Shown here: piece by piece, positions 9,997-18,685 of the stretch | How the letters are laid out: every line of letters begins with the position of its first letter | How positions within the stretch are numbered: position 1 is the stretch's first letter | DNA from: Microbacteriaceae bacterium | Lineage (GTDB): Bacteria; Actinomycetota; Actinomycetes; Actinomycetales; Microbacteriaceae | Direction: 5' to 3' | NCBI GenBank assembly: GCA_004297935.1 | Contig: SCRE01000014.1 | Location: 124,001-188,000, forward strand | DNA: 64,000 nucleotides | Position numbers and translations under genes: made by a program | The notes under the pieces: generated by a model | What the model was told of the DNA's origin: nothing | Database searches by the model: none | What the model saw: only the letters and a program-made list of their open reading frames with translations

Positions 9997-10055
9997 CGCC
10001 GCTGGTCGAGTAGTGGCGCCGCGCGCCTGGCGGTCTAGCGCCGCTGGTCGAGTAG
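9981..10055 (+). repeat. 42-bp-period tandem duplication of the dapC 3' end
   Basis: Bases 9981-10013 (the end of dapC, its stop codon and the following GGTCGAGTAG) recur at 10023-10055 with one mismatch. The second copy is non-coding and runs into the inverted repeat at 10046-10144. This suggests a slippage or repair event next to a repetitive element. Confidence 0.8.
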
Positions 10056-10308
10056 CGGGCGAGCGCAGCGAGCACGCGTATCGAGACCCCGCCCGCCCGT
10101 GCGTCGTGGGTCTCGATACACTCGCTGGCGCTCGTTACTCGACCAACGGCGGCGACAGCGTTTGGACAGTTCCACCAGTGGCTGGTGCGATCTTTTGGCG
10201 GATGCAACAGTAGCCTCGCTTTGCCCATAGGCTGTATTTGCGTACGTCGGCCGTTGATTCACAAGGTCCGGGCCGTATGCGCACCAGTCGAGCCATCAGG
10301 GAGGCGTT
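9997..10308. other. 312-bp intergenic region between dapC and gltA
   Basis: It holds no gene. The first 150 bp are the tandem duplication and the long inverted repeat described separately. The remaining 160 bp should contain the citrate synthase promoter; I see no confident -35/-10 pair. GGGAGG at 10299-10304 is the gltA ribosome binding site. Confidence 0.7.
10046..10144. repeat. Imperfect long inverted repeat, dispersed-repeat-like
   Basis: The left arm begins GGTCGAGTAGCGGGCGAGC at 10046 and ends GTATCGAGACC. The right arm runs from GGTCTCGATAC (10109) to TTACTCGACC (10144). The outer and inner blocks of the arms are complementary, with small insertions between them. The GGTCGAGTAG...TATCGAGACC architecture resembles palindromic intergenic repeats I know from Microbacteriaceae-type genomes. 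It contains no open frame or transposase. Confidence 0.75.
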
Positions 10309-11610
10309 GTGAGCGGAACCGGCACAGAGGCGGAGCCTGACAAAGCGATCCTCAGCTATCCGGGTGGAAGCGCCGAGTTCCCGATCCGGGAAAGTTCCCA
10401 AGGCGCATCCAGCATCGACTTCTCGACCCTGACCCGGCAGACCGGACTGACCTCTCTCGACTACGGCTTTGTGAACACCGCCCCCACCCAGTCGGCGATC
10501 ACCTTCATCGACGGCGAAGCGGGCATCCTGCGCTATCGCGGGTACCCGATCGAGCAGGTCGCCAAGAATTCCACCTACCTCGAAGTCGCCTGGCTGCTCA
10601 TCTACGGTGAGCTTCCGACCGCGAGTGAGCTGGGCGAATTCGAGGAGCGGATCCGCCGGCACACCCTCTTGCATGAAGATCTCAGGAAGTTCTTCGACGG
10701 GCTGCCGCACGACGCACATCCGATGTCGGTGCTCTCCAGCGCCGTCTCCGCGCTGTCCACCTTCTACCAGGACTCGCTGAGCGTGCAGGACCCGGAGCAG
10801 GTCGAGCTCTCGACCATCCGCCTGCTGGCGAAGATGCCGGTCATCGCGGCGTATGTTCATAAGAAGAGCATCGGCCAGGCGTTCCTCTACCCCGACAACT
10901 CCTTGAGTTTCGTCGACAACTTCCTCCGGTTGAACTTCGGCACGATGGCTGAGCCGTATGACGTGAATCCGGTGCTGTCCAACGCGCTCGAGCGCCTGCT
11001 GATCCTGCATGAGGACCACGAACAGAACGCCTCCACGTCGACGGTCCGCCTGGTCGGCTCGACGCAGGCGAATCTGTTCGCGTCCGTGTCCGCCGGCATC
11101 AATGCGTTGTACGGCCCGTTGCACGGCGGAGCGAACGAGGCCGTGCTCGACATGCTGGCCGAGATTCAGAGTTCGGGCGAAAGTGTCGAACGTTTCGTGG
11201 AACGGGTCAAGAACAAGGAAGACGGCGTGAAGCTGATGGGCTTCGGGCATCGCGTCTACAAGAACTTCGATCCGCGCGCCAAGCTGGTCAAGGAAAGCGC
11301 GGACAATGTGCTCGAGGCGCTGGGCGTACACGACCCGCTCCTGGACATCGCCAAGGAACTCGAGGCCGTCGCACTCGCCGACGACTACTTCATCGAACGC
11401 AAGCTGTATCCCAACGTCGACTTCTACACGGGCGTCATCTACAAGGCGATGGGCTTCCCGACCCGGATGTTCACGGTGCTGTTCGCAATCGGCAGACTGC
11501 CCGGCTGGGTCGCCCACTGGCGTGAGATGAACCAGGATGCCGCAATGAAGATCGGGCGCCCACAGCAGTTGTACACCGGAGAGCGCGAACGAAGCTGGCC
11601 GACTCGGTAG
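10309..11610 (+). CDS. gltA: Citrate synthase (type II)
   Basis: This enzyme condenses acetyl-CoA with oxaloacetate, the entry step of the TCA cycle. It is 433 aa, the length of the hexameric, NADH-sensitive type. An N-terminal beta domain (ILSYPGGSAEFPI) precedes the catalytic core: YRGYPIEQ, then the catalytic histidines in GPLHGGANE and MGFGHRVYKNFDPR, with the Asp in the late KLYPNVDFY segment. The GTG at 10309 has GGGAGG 4 nt upstream. It is monocistronic; a VOC-family gene follows after 72 nt. Confidence 0.96.
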   Translation: MSGTGTEAEPDKAILSYPGGSAEFPIRESSQGASSIDFSTLTRQTGLTSLDYGFVNTAPTQSAITFIDGEAGILRYRGYPIEQVAKNSTYLEVAWLLIYGELPTASELGEFEERIRRHTLLHEDLRKFFDGLPHDAHPMSVLSSAVSALSTFYQDSLSVQDPEQVELSTIRLLAKMPVIAAYVHKKSIGQAFLYPDNSLSFVDNFLRLNFGTMAEPYDVNPVLSNALERLLILHEDHEQNASTSTVRLVGSTQANLFASVSAGINALYGPLHGGANEAVLDMLAEIQSSGESVERFVERVKNKEDGVKLMGFGHRVYKNFDPRAKLVKESADNVLEALGVHDPLLDIAKELEAVALADDYFIERKLYPNVDFYTGVIYKAMGFPTRMFTVLFAIGRLPGWVAHWREMNQDAAMKIGRPQQLYTGERERSWPTR

Positions 11611-11614
11611 GCCA

Positions 11615-11649
11615 CCGGGGCTTGTCCGATCGAGTCCGGCTTGCCCCGG
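11615..11649 (+). terminator. Possible gltA terminator stem
   Basis: CCGGGGC (11615-11621) and GCCCCGG (11643-11649) form a perfect 7-bp stem with a 21-nt loop, just after the gltA stop. There is no T-tract, so intrinsic termination is uncertain. Confidence 0.3.
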
Positions 11650-11682
11650 ATCTGATCGGCTCGGCTCGCTAGCATGAAACGC

Positions 11683-12138
11683 ATGCCCATCAAACTTGAG
11701 AACGTCGGCATCGCTGTTCGCGACCTCGAAGCAACGATCTCCTTCTTCACCGACCTCGGTCTCACGGTCGTCGGCCGTGACACAGTCAGTGGTGAGTGGA
11801 CCGATACTGCCGTCGGCCTTGATGGCAACCACGCCAACATTGCGATGCTCCAGACGCCAGACGGTCACGGTCGCCTCGAGCTCTTCGAGTACATCCACCC
11901 CGAAGCGATCGAGTCGCCGCCCACTCGTCCCAACGAGATCGGCATGCACCGCGTCGCCTTCTCGGTCGACGACATCGACAAAGCCCTCGAGATCGCCGCG
12001 AGGCACGGCTGCCGTCCGCTTCGCGGCGTGGCGACCTATCAGGACGTCTACAAGCTCACCTACGTCCGCGGTCCCAGCGGCATCATCGTGATGTTCGCCG
12101 AGGAGCTGAAGAAGACCGAGGAGCTGAAGAAGACCTGA
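11683..12138 (+). CDS. VOC-superfamily metalloenzyme (methylmalonyl-CoA epimerase-like)
   Basis: This is a vicinal oxygen chelate protein of 151 aa from this start. The betaalphabetabetabeta repeat is seen in KLENVGIAVRDLEATISFFTDLGL, with the first ligand region at VGIAV, and again in GMHRVAFSVDDIDKALEIAARHG. GRLELFEY carries a probable metal-binding Glu and HRVAF a His. The substrate is not identifiable; epimerase, lyase and dioxygenase relatives share this core. I prefer the ATG at 11683 because TAGCAT lies 7 nt before it, while an alternative ATG at 11674 would lie inside that -10 box. The last 12 residues are an exact EELKKT duplication. Confidence 0.8.
   Translation: MPIKLENVGIAVRDLEATISFFTDLGLTVVGRDTVSGEWTDTAVGLDGNHANIAMLQTPDGHGRLELFEYIHPEAIESPPTRPNEIGMHRVAFSVDDIDKALEIAARHGCRPLRGVATYQDVYKLTYVRGPSGIIVMFAEELKKTEELKKT
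12100..12135 (+). repeat. Perfect 18-bp tandem duplication at a gene's 3' end
   Basis: GAGGAGCTGAAGAAGACC occurs at 12100-12117 and again at 12118-12135 immediately before the stop codon. It duplicates the hexapeptide EELKKT at the VOC protein's C-terminus. Confidence 0.95.
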
Positions 12139-12181
12139 CGGCCGATCGGCCCAATGCGACGCTCGACCGGTGGAATCCTCT

Positions 12182-14770
12182 TCAGGAGCCGCCCGGCTTC
12201 AGGGTCAGTGTATTCGTCGTGGCCACCTTCACCGCGCTCGCGGTGAACGGCCACGGCCGTGTCTTGTTCCTCTGCCACAGAGGTGCTTGGTCGACGTAGT
12301 TCGGGTGGAACGCGTGCCCGGACTCTCCGGTCAGGTTGATCCACGTCGACCCATCGAAGTCGGAGAGGTCGATCACCTGTCGCATCGACGGCACCCAGTT
12401 GACCTGATATCCGATCGAGGCATCCCAGCCGACCGCATCCACGACGGAAGTGGCGCCTCCCACCGGATACGGACCGCGATTGAACAGCCACTCGATCGGT
12501 GCGATGCCGGACGCGCCGAAGCTCGCGTTCGTCAATTCGAGCTGGTGGATGCTGTCCCAGCGCCACGCGGACGGGTCGGACCCCATCAGGTTTGCGGCCT
12601 CCGTCGCGGCCTTCTTCGCCGAATACGCCAGCATCTCGTCGAGACCGGACACGCCCAGCTTGCTGTCGGTCCACCATGCCGAGTCCGGCTGCTCGACCAG
12701 TGAGCCCACCACTTGGAACCAGCGGTCGCCGCCGACCGGCTGAGCGCTCGCCGGCATCTTGCGACCGAATGCGTCGTGCAACAGGTTGCGCCAGAACACG
12801 TTGAAGTATGCGGCTGCCGCACTGTTCGCGTCATCGTGGTAGTTCCACTTCTTCAGCAGATCGATCGCATCCCCGGCGGCACCGTCCACATGCAGGGAGA
12901 CGAGCAGTGGTGCGAGCGTGGCCGCGTTCGCGTCGTAGGTGTCGGCCTGAATCGAGGACATGTCGGCTGCCGAGATCTTCTTGCCGCTCTTCAGCAGCGC
13001 CTGCAGCCGAATGGTGATCTGGTTGGCGCGATATCCGGAATCCCAGTCCTGCGTGATCATCACCGGATACCCCGGTCCGACGGCCGCATTGTTCGCCGTC
13101 ACGATGTACCCGCTCGGCGGGTTGTACACGCTCGGCAAATCGTTGAACGGCAGATAGCCGGTCCAGCCGTACGAGCTGGTCCAGCCCGGCACAGGCAGCG
13201 TGCCGTCGCCCTGCTTGCGAATCGGGATGCGCCCGGGCGCCTGATAGCCCAGGTTGCCGTCGACATCCGCATAGATCAGGTTCTGCGCCGGAACGTCGAA
13301 GTCTGCAGCAGCGCCACGGAACTCGGCCCAGTTCGTGGCCTTGTTCATGGCGAAGATCGCCTCGGCGGTGTGCCCGGGTTGTAGTGCCGTCCACTCCAGT
13401 GCCAGCTGATACCTGCCGGAGGGCACGCCCTCGTGGCCCTTGGTGTAGCTCTTCGCGATCGTGCCGAAATCGCTGGTGATCCCGGTCACCAGCGGGCCGT
13501 GGTTGGTCGTCTTGATCGTGATCTTCTGCGATGTTCCGCCGGCGATCTTGATCGTCTCCGTGCGCTCCGCGAACGGTTTGACGACGCCGTCGTATTCGTA
13601 GCCGTTGTCGCTGACCTTCTCGAGGTACAGGTCGGCGACGTCGGGACCGAGGTTGGTGAAACCCCAGGCGATCTTATTGTTGTGACCGATGACGACCCCC
13701 GGCAGGCCGGAGAAACTATAGCCGGCCACGTCGAACGGGCACGCCGCCGAGACGGTCGCGCAATGCAGCCCGACCTGATACCAGATGCTCGGCATGACGG
13801 GACCGAGGTGCGGGTCGTTGGCCAGGAGCGGCTTGCCCGTGGTCGTGTGGCTCCCGGCGACGACCCACGAGTTCGAGCCGATCCCGTTGCCGGCCGGGCC
13901 GAGGAGCTCCGGCACCGCCGCCATCGTCGCTTGGAGCTCTTCAAGCGGCGCCAAGGCCGCCGCTGTGACGGTCGTGTTCGCGGCGGCCGGATCGGTCGTC
14001 GCGACCGCGGGCGCGGCATCCGTCGTGACCGTGTCGCTGTCGCCGCCACCGAGGCCGGTGATCGTCGGATGCTGGCCGTAGGGATATTCCGGATGCAGGT
14101 CGGCCACCTGCGCCGGTGTCAGCTTCGTCGCCAGCACGGCGCGGTCGATCTCGTCGACGAGATTGGAGCGCAGATCCCAGGCCATGGCTTTCAGCCAGGC
14201 CACGGAGTCGACCGGTGTCCACTTCTGTGGCGTGTAGCTGGACACCTGCAGGCCGAGCACCGCGTACTCCAGCGACAGGTCGGCGCCCTTGTGGGTCTTC
14301 ACATAGGCGTTCACGCCGTCGGCATAGGCCTGGTAGTAGGAGAGCGAGGTCGGGTCCATCTGCTTGACCTCTTGCTCGGCGACGTTGCGCCAGCCGAGCG
14401 TGCGAATGAACGCGTCAGTGCCGACTTGGCTCTTGCCGAACAGTTCGGCCAGCCGCCCCGCGGTGACATGCCTTCGGAAGTCCATCTCCCAGAAGCGGTC
14501 CTGGGCGTGCACATACCCTTCGGCCAGGAACAGATCGTGCGAGGTCTCGGCGGTGATCTGCGGGATGCCAGCGCTGTCGCGCTGCACCGTCACGGGGTGG
14601 TTCAGCCCGGGGAGGTCGACGTTTCCAGCGAGCGTTGGGAACGAGCGCGTCACCGTCCAGAAGCCGAGCACACCGGCGACGACCGCCAGCGCGACCACGA
14701 TCGCGAGCAGGATGCCCATGACCCGCCAGAACGGATGCCTCCGGCCGATCCTCGGCGCATCTGTGCCCAC
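12182..14770 (-). CDS. Penicillin acylase-family N-terminal nucleophile hydrolase
   Basis: This is an exported or membrane-anchored amidohydrolase of 862 aa. Residues 15-38 form one transmembrane/signal-anchor helix without a lipobox. The alpha chain (QITAETSHDLFLAEGYVHAQDRFWEMD-type sequence, about residues 60-235) is followed by a spacer. Autoproteolysis would expose Ser299 at GNGIG-SNSWVVAG, the beta-chain nucleophile; NDPHLG downstream is the usual oxyanion/metal region. Relatives cleave penicillin G, acyl-homoserine lactones, cyclic lipopeptides or other N-acyl amides, and the substrate cannot be read here. It stands alone, convergent with the VOC gene and 118 nt before dapD's stop. Confidence 0.9.
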   Translation of the reverse strand: MGTDAPRIGRRHPFWRVMGILLAIVVALAVVAGVLGFWTVTRSFPTLAGNVDLPGLNHPVTVQRDSAGIPQITAETSHDLFLAEGYVHAQDRFWEMDFRRHVTAGRLAELFGKSQVGTDAFIRTLGWRNVAEQEVKQMDPTSLSYYQAYADGVNAYVKTHKGADLSLEYAVLGLQVSSYTPQKWTPVDSVAWLKAMAWDLRSNLVDEIDRAVLATKLTPAQVADLHPEYPYGQHPTITGLGGGDSDTVTTDAAPAVATTDPAAANTTVTAAALAPLEELQATMAAVPELLGPAGNGIGSNSWVVAGSHTTTGKPLLANDPHLGPVMPSIWYQVGLHCATVSAACPFDVAGYSFSGLPGVVIGHNNKIAWGFTNLGPDVADLYLEKVSDNGYEYDGVVKPFAERTETIKIAGGTSQKITIKTTNHGPLVTGITSDFGTIAKSYTKGHEGVPSGRYQLALEWTALQPGHTAEAIFAMNKATNWAEFRGAAADFDVPAQNLIYADVDGNLGYQAPGRIPIRKQGDGTLPVPGWTSSYGWTGYLPFNDLPSVYNPPSGYIVTANNAAVGPGYPVMITQDWDSGYRANQITIRLQALLKSGKKISAADMSSIQADTYDANAATLAPLLVSLHVDGAAGDAIDLLKKWNYHDDANSAAAAYFNVFWRNLLHDAFGRKMPASAQPVGGDRWFQVVGSLVEQPDSAWWTDSKLGVSGLDEMLAYSAKKAATEAANLMGSDPSAWRWDSIHQLELTNASFGASGIAPIEWLFNRGPYPVGGATSVVDAVGWDASIGYQVNWVPSMRQVIDLSDFDGSTWINLTGESGHAFHPNYVDQAPLWQRNKTRPWPFTASAVKVATTNTLTLKPGGS

Positions 14771-14888
14771 GCGTCACTCCCTTGTACCCTGTGCTGCCCA
14801 TACTCTCCGGATGCTCGCCATCGTAGCCGCACGACAGTCGGTCCGGATAACGAACGAAAGCGCCGTTCTCGGAGCGGCCGAGAAGATG

Positions 14889-15857
14889 TCAGGCGTGCAG
14901 ATCGGAGTTGAGGCGGATGCCGGCACCGCTGCGCTGCAGCACTTCGACTGCCCCGGTCAGTGAGTTGCGCCGGAACAGCAGGTTCTGCACGCCGGAGAGC
15001 TCGACCGCCTTCACCGTCTGCGCGCGTCCGTCCGCGCCCATAACGACGACCTTGGTACCTGCGGTCACGTAAAGCCCTGCTTCGACGATGCAGTCATCGC
15101 CGATCGAGATGCCGATGCCGGAATTCGCGCCGAGCAGGGCACGCTCACCGATCGCGACCTGCTGGGTTCCCCCGCCGGACAGCGTGCCCATGATGGATGC
15201 GCCGCCACCGATGTCCGAGCCGTCGCCGACCACGACACCCTGCGAGACGCGCCCCTCCACCATCGAGACACCGAGCGTGCCTGCGTTGTAATTGACGAAA
15301 CCTTCGTGCATGACGACGGTGCCGGGTGCAAGGTGGGCGCCGAGGCGCACACGCGACGCATCCGCGATGCGTACGTGAACGGGGGAGACGTAGTCGAGGA
15401 GGCGCGGGAACTTATCGATGCTGGTCACGTGGATGCCTCCACGTTGCAGCGCAGGGCGCAGGCGGTCGAAGTCGGACGGCAGCACCGGGCCCGCATTGGT
15501 CCAGGTGACGATCGGCAGAGTGGCGAACAGCCCGTCGAGATTGATCGTGTTCGGCTTGACGAGCAGGTGAGAGAGCAGATGGAGCCGCAGGTAGGCATCC
15601 GGTGTCGACGTCGGTGCCGCGGCCAATTCGATCTCGACGGTCACCGCGTCGATGTGCACATTGCGGCGCGTGTCATCGCCGGTCAACGCCGTCAATTCGG
15701 CTGGCACGATCCAGCGATCGCGCCCGGCCGGCAGTGTTCCGAGTCGAGGTTCGCGGAACCACGTGTCGAGCACCGTGCCGTCGCCGGCGATCGTGGCGAG
15801 GCCGTAGCCCCACGCGTGTGTCGGCGCAGCTGTCGTGGCGGAATCGGGGGGAGCCAT
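14889..15857 (-). CDS. dapD: Tetrahydrodipicolinate N-succinyltransferase (DapD)
   Basis: This enzyme transfers succinyl from succinyl-CoA to tetrahydrodipicolinate, the first succinylase-route step. It is 322 aa and of the actinobacterial type: an N-terminal domain (AWGYGLATIAGDGTVLDTWF), then a left-handed beta-helix with hexapeptide repeats (RVRLGAHLAPGTVVMHEGFVN, GGGASIMGTLSGGG). MHEGFVNYNAGTLG carries the residues of the active site. A TAACCT box lies exactly 6 nt before the ATG with no Shine-Dalgarno, which suggests a leaderless transcript. In mycobacteria dapD neighbours dapE; here 6.5 kb of accessory genes separate them. Confidence 0.95.
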   Translation of the reverse strand: MAPPDSATTAAPTHAWGYGLATIAGDGTVLDTWFREPRLGTLPAGRDRWIVPAELTALTGDDTRRNVHIDAVTVEIELAAAPTSTPDAYLRLHLLSHLLVKPNTINLDGLFATLPIVTWTNAGPVLPSDFDRLRPALQRGGIHVTSIDKFPRLLDYVSPVHVRIADASRVRLGAHLAPGTVVMHEGFVNYNAGTLGVSMVEGRVSQGVVVGDGSDIGGGASIMGTLSGGGTQQVAIGERALLGANSGIGISIGDDCIVEAGLYVTAGTKVVVMGADGRAQTVKAVELSGVQNLLFRRNSLTGAVEVLQRSGAGIRLNSDLHA

Positions 15858-15895
15858 GCGTCTAGGTTAGCGGGGCGCCGGGCACCAGCAGGGCG

Positions 15896-16705
15896 TCACA
15901 TCACGCTGTCGAGGAACGCCTTGGTGCGCGGGCTCTGCGGGTTGGTGAGCACGCTCGCCGGCGGGCCGGATTCCACGACGACCCCGCCGTCCATGAACAC
16001 GACCTCGTCGGCGGCCCCTCGGGCGAAGCCGATCTCGTGGGTCACCACGATCATGGTCATGCCGTCCGCGGCGAGCGCGCGCATCACATCGAGCACATCG
16101 CCGACCAGTTCCGGATCGAGCGCGCTCGTCGGCTCGTCGAAGAGCAGCAACTTCGGGTCCATCGCAAGCGCGCGTGCGATGGCGACACGCTGCTGCTGAC
16201 CGCCCGACATCTGCGCCGGGTAGGACTGCGCCAGGTCGGCCAGACCCACCCGGTCGAGCAGTTCGCGTCCGCGCGCCAGCGCCGCCTGCTTGGGCCGTTT
16301 GCGTACGCCGATCGGTGCGACCGTGATGTTCTCCAGGGCCGTCATGTGCGGGAACAGGTTGAACCGCTGGAACACCATGCCGATGCCGCGGCGCTGCAGC
16401 GCGACCTCGCGCGGGTTCATCTCGAAGATGCGATCCTGGCGCTGGGCGTAGCCGATGAGCTGGCCGTCCATCGAGATGCGGCCACCGTCGATGCGCTCCA
16501 GATGGTTGATGCAGCGCAGGAACGTCGACTTCCCCGAGCCGGAGGGGCCGAGCAGGCACATGACCTCGCCGGGGTTCACGGTGAGGGAGATCCCCTTGAG
16601 AACCTCGACAGCGCCGTAGCTCTTGCGCACCTTGCGCGCGCTCAGGAGCGGGGCGACGGCGGTGGCGGGCGCATCCGTTCGGATGGCACTCAACGTTGCG
16701 GTCAT
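15896..16705 (-). CDS. Polar amino-acid ABC transporter ATP-binding protein
   Basis: This ATPase of a GlnQ/HisP-type importer is 269 aa. Walker A is GPSGSGKST, the Q-loop is GMVFQRFNLFPHMT, the signature is MSGGQQQR, Walker B is LLLFDEPTSALDPE and the H-loop is VTHEIGFA. I set the start at 16705 (MTATLSAIRT), where the ATG overlaps the stop of the permease by ATGA; the open frame upstream merely shadows that gene. It is the last gene of a five-gene cassette read leftwards from 20661. Confidence 0.94.
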   Translation of the reverse strand: MTATLSAIRTDAPATAVAPLLSARKVRKSYGAVEVLKGISLTVNPGEVMCLLGPSGSGKSTFLRCINHLERIDGGRISMDGQLIGYAQRQDRIFEMNPREVALQRRGIGMVFQRFNLFPHMTALENITVAPIGVRKRPKQAALARGRELLDRVGLADLAQSYPAQMSGGQQQRVAIARALAMDPKLLLFDEPTSALDPELVGDVLDVMRALAADGMTMIVVTHEIGFARGAADEVVFMDGGVVVESGPPASVLTNPQSPRTKAFLDSVM

Positions 16706-17691
16706 GATGCGTCTGCCCTTTCGGCGACGGGGGTGGTCGCATGGCCGCGGCCCAGCAGCGCCCGCACCCGCCCGATGGGGGTGGGCGGCAGGCTTCTCGC
16801 GTTGCCACGCCCGTAGTGGCGTTCCAGGTAGTACTGCGGAATCGAGAGCACCGAGGTGAGCAACAGATACCAGCAGCTGACCACGATGAGCAGCTCCACC
16901 TGGCGCAGGTTCTGTGAGGAGATCTGCGTGGCCACGGTGTACAGCTCGAGCACGGCGATCACCGAGAGCAGCGAGGTGTTCTTCAGCATCGAGATCGTCT
17001 CGTTGCCCATCGGCGGGATGATCACCCGCATGGCCTGGGGCAGCACCACCTTGAACAGCGTGAAGGAGGGCGACATGCCCACCGAATACGCGGCCTCGTG
17101 CTGTCCGGCGTCGACCGAGAGCATTCCCGCCCGCACGATCTCGGCCGAATAGGCCGCCTGGTTGAGGGTCAGGGCGATGAGCCCGGCCGTGAACGCCGGA
17201 ATCAGCGTGTTGGTATTGACGGAGAAGATCGTGAAGTCCGTGAAGGGCACGCCCAGGGAGATCTGGGAGTAGAGCAGTCCCAGGTATCCCCAGAACACGA
17301 TCTGGATCAGCAGCGGGGTGCCGCGGAACGCCCACACGTACAACCACGCCAGCACATTCAGCACCGGGTTGTTGGAGAGGCGCATGACCGCCAGCAGAAT
17401 GGCCAGCACCGAGGAGATGACCATGGCCACGACGGTGAGCACCAGGGTGAGCACCACGCCGCTCAGAATGCGCGGGTCGAAGATGAACTCGGCGACCGTC
17501 GGGTGGCTGATGTTGTGATTGTCCCACAACGACAGGGCGATCCCGATGAAGCCCACCAGCAGGATGGCCGCGACGACCCAGCGCCACGGGTGCCGCAGCG
17601 GTACCGCGACCACGTCATCGGGATCCACCACCGCGCCCGGGGCGGTCGGAGACGCCTTCTTCGATCTGAGGGTTGCGTTGCTCATCGCCAT
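16702..17691 (-). CDS. Polar amino-acid ABC transporter permease
   Basis: This is a HisMQ-type permease of 329 aa. After a cytoplasmic N-terminus it has about five helices. The family motif WLYVWAFRGTPLLIQIVFWGY and the EAA loop AAYSAEIVRAGMLSVDAGQHEAA are both present, with VVLPQAMRVIIPPMGNE downstream. As the only permease in the cassette it presumably homodimerises. The ATG at 17691 overlaps the receptor's TGA by one base (TGATG); an ATG at 17685 would remove two residues. Its stop overlaps the ATPase start by ATGA, so the three transport genes are translationally coupled. Confidence 0.93.
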   Translation of the reverse strand: MAMSNATLRSKKASPTAPGAVVDPDDVVAVPLRHPWRWVVAAILLVGFIGIALSLWDNHNISHPTVAEFIFDPRILSGVVLTLVLTVVAMVISSVLAILLAVMRLSNNPVLNVLAWLYVWAFRGTPLLIQIVFWGYLGLLYSQISLGVPFTDFTIFSVNTNTLIPAFTAGLIALTLNQAAYSAEIVRAGMLSVDAGQHEAAYSVGMSPSFTLFKVVLPQAMRVIIPPMGNETISMLKNTSLLSVIAVLELYTVATQISSQNLRQVELLIVVSCWYLLLTSVLSIPQYYLERHYGRGNARSLPPTPIGRVRALLGRGHATTPVAERADAS

Positions 17692-18617
17692 CACGACCCG
17701 AGGTTGATGCCGGGCGTGTCCACAGCATAGTCGGCCAGGTCGTACTTCTTCAGGATGTTCTCGTACTCGCCATCGGCGATGACGGCCTTGAGTGCGAGCA
17801 GGAGCGCGTTGCTCAGCTTGGCGTCCCTCTTCAGTGCGCCGATCCCCGTGTACACCGGGTCGTATCCGGCCGGGTTCGCGGGATCGCGGATGACCTCGAA
17901 CATCTTTCCACCGCCGGCGGTCTGCGCGGCGTAGGCGGCGACGGCGGAATCGACGACGTCGGCGATGGCCTTGCCGGAACGCACGGCCGTCTGCACATCC
18001 GTCTCGAGCGGCAGCTCGGCGATCTTCATCGGGCCGCCGTGGTCGGCGCATTTCGCGTCGTAGCCATGCAGGATGTCCGCCTGCACGGTCGCCTTCTGCA
18101 CGGCGACGTTCTGGCCGCACAGGTCGAACACGGTGGCGATCTTGTGCGCGTTGCCCGCCGGCACCAGGATCGAGAAACCGGCGTGGAAGTAGTCGACGAA
18201 GTTCAGCGTCTTCTGCCGTTCGGGAGTGTCGTTCATACCCGACATGATGATGTCGTGTTTGCCGGACTGCAGCGACGGGATGATGCTGTCGAATGCCTGC
18301 GTCTGCAGCTCCATTCGAACGCCGAGCTTGCCGCCGAGCGCCTGGGCGAGGTCATAGTCGAAGCCCGTCAGGTTCTGCTTGGCGTCGAACATCTCCATCG
18401 GCGGGAACGGGATGTCGGAGGCGACCCGGATCACCCCGGCCGTCTTGTACTGTGCCGGCAGCGCGGCGACGGCTGCCGGATCGGTGGGCCCCGCGGGTGG
18501 TGAGCCGGCAGTCGCGCCGGTCGCCCCGTTGCCCGAGCAGGCTGACAGCACCAGGGTTGCCGCGATGCCGACCGCGGCCGCCAGCTGCCACCGCGTCGTG
18601 TGTTGTGTGGTAGTCAT
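17691..18617 (-). CDS. Amino-acid ABC transporter substrate-binding lipoprotein
   Basis: This extracellular receptor is 308 aa. The signal peptide ends in LSAC with Cys27 lipidated, followed by a Gly/Ala/Thr linker. The SBP_bac_3 core has IRVASDIPFPPMEMFD, LTGFDYDLAQALGGKLGVRMEL, FDSIIPSLQSGKHDIIMSGM and PERQKTLNFVDYF, all standard for amino-acid receptors. I use the ATG at 18617, preceded by GGAGAA. The open frame extends further upstream but is not protein-like. It follows the racemase-like gene by 68 nt in the same transcript direction; GATAC-N6-GTATC at 18647-18662 lies in that gap. The ligand is unknown. Confidence 0.93.
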   Translation of the reverse strand: MTTTQHTTRWQLAAAVGIAATLVLSACSGNGATGATAGSPPAGPTDPAAVAALPAQYKTAGVIRVASDIPFPPMEMFDAKQNLTGFDYDLAQALGGKLGVRMELQTQAFDSIIPSLQSGKHDIIMSGMNDTPERQKTLNFVDYFHAGFSILVPAGNAHKIATVFDLCGQNVAVQKATVQADILHGYDAKCADHGGPMKIAELPLETDVQTAVRSGKAIADVVDSAVAAYAAQTAGGGKMFEVIRDPANPAGYDPVYTGIGALKRDAKLSNALLLALKAVIADGEYENILKKYDLADYAVDTPGINLGS

Positions 18618-18685
18618 TCGTGTTCTCCAGACTCTTGTGTGGGTGGGATACGTCGTTGTATCGCCGTAGCTCTGGCCCGGCGGCG

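Noticed and set aside
10046-10144. Insertion-sequence remnant or CRISPR-like repeat
   Set aside because: There is no transposase, no target-site duplication and no regular repeat-spacer pattern, only one inverted repeat.
12182-14770. Penicillin G acylase sensu stricto or quorum-quenching acylase
   Set aside because: The fold and nucleophile are clear, but specificity residues cannot be assigned by eye and no related biosynthetic or signalling genes are adjacent.
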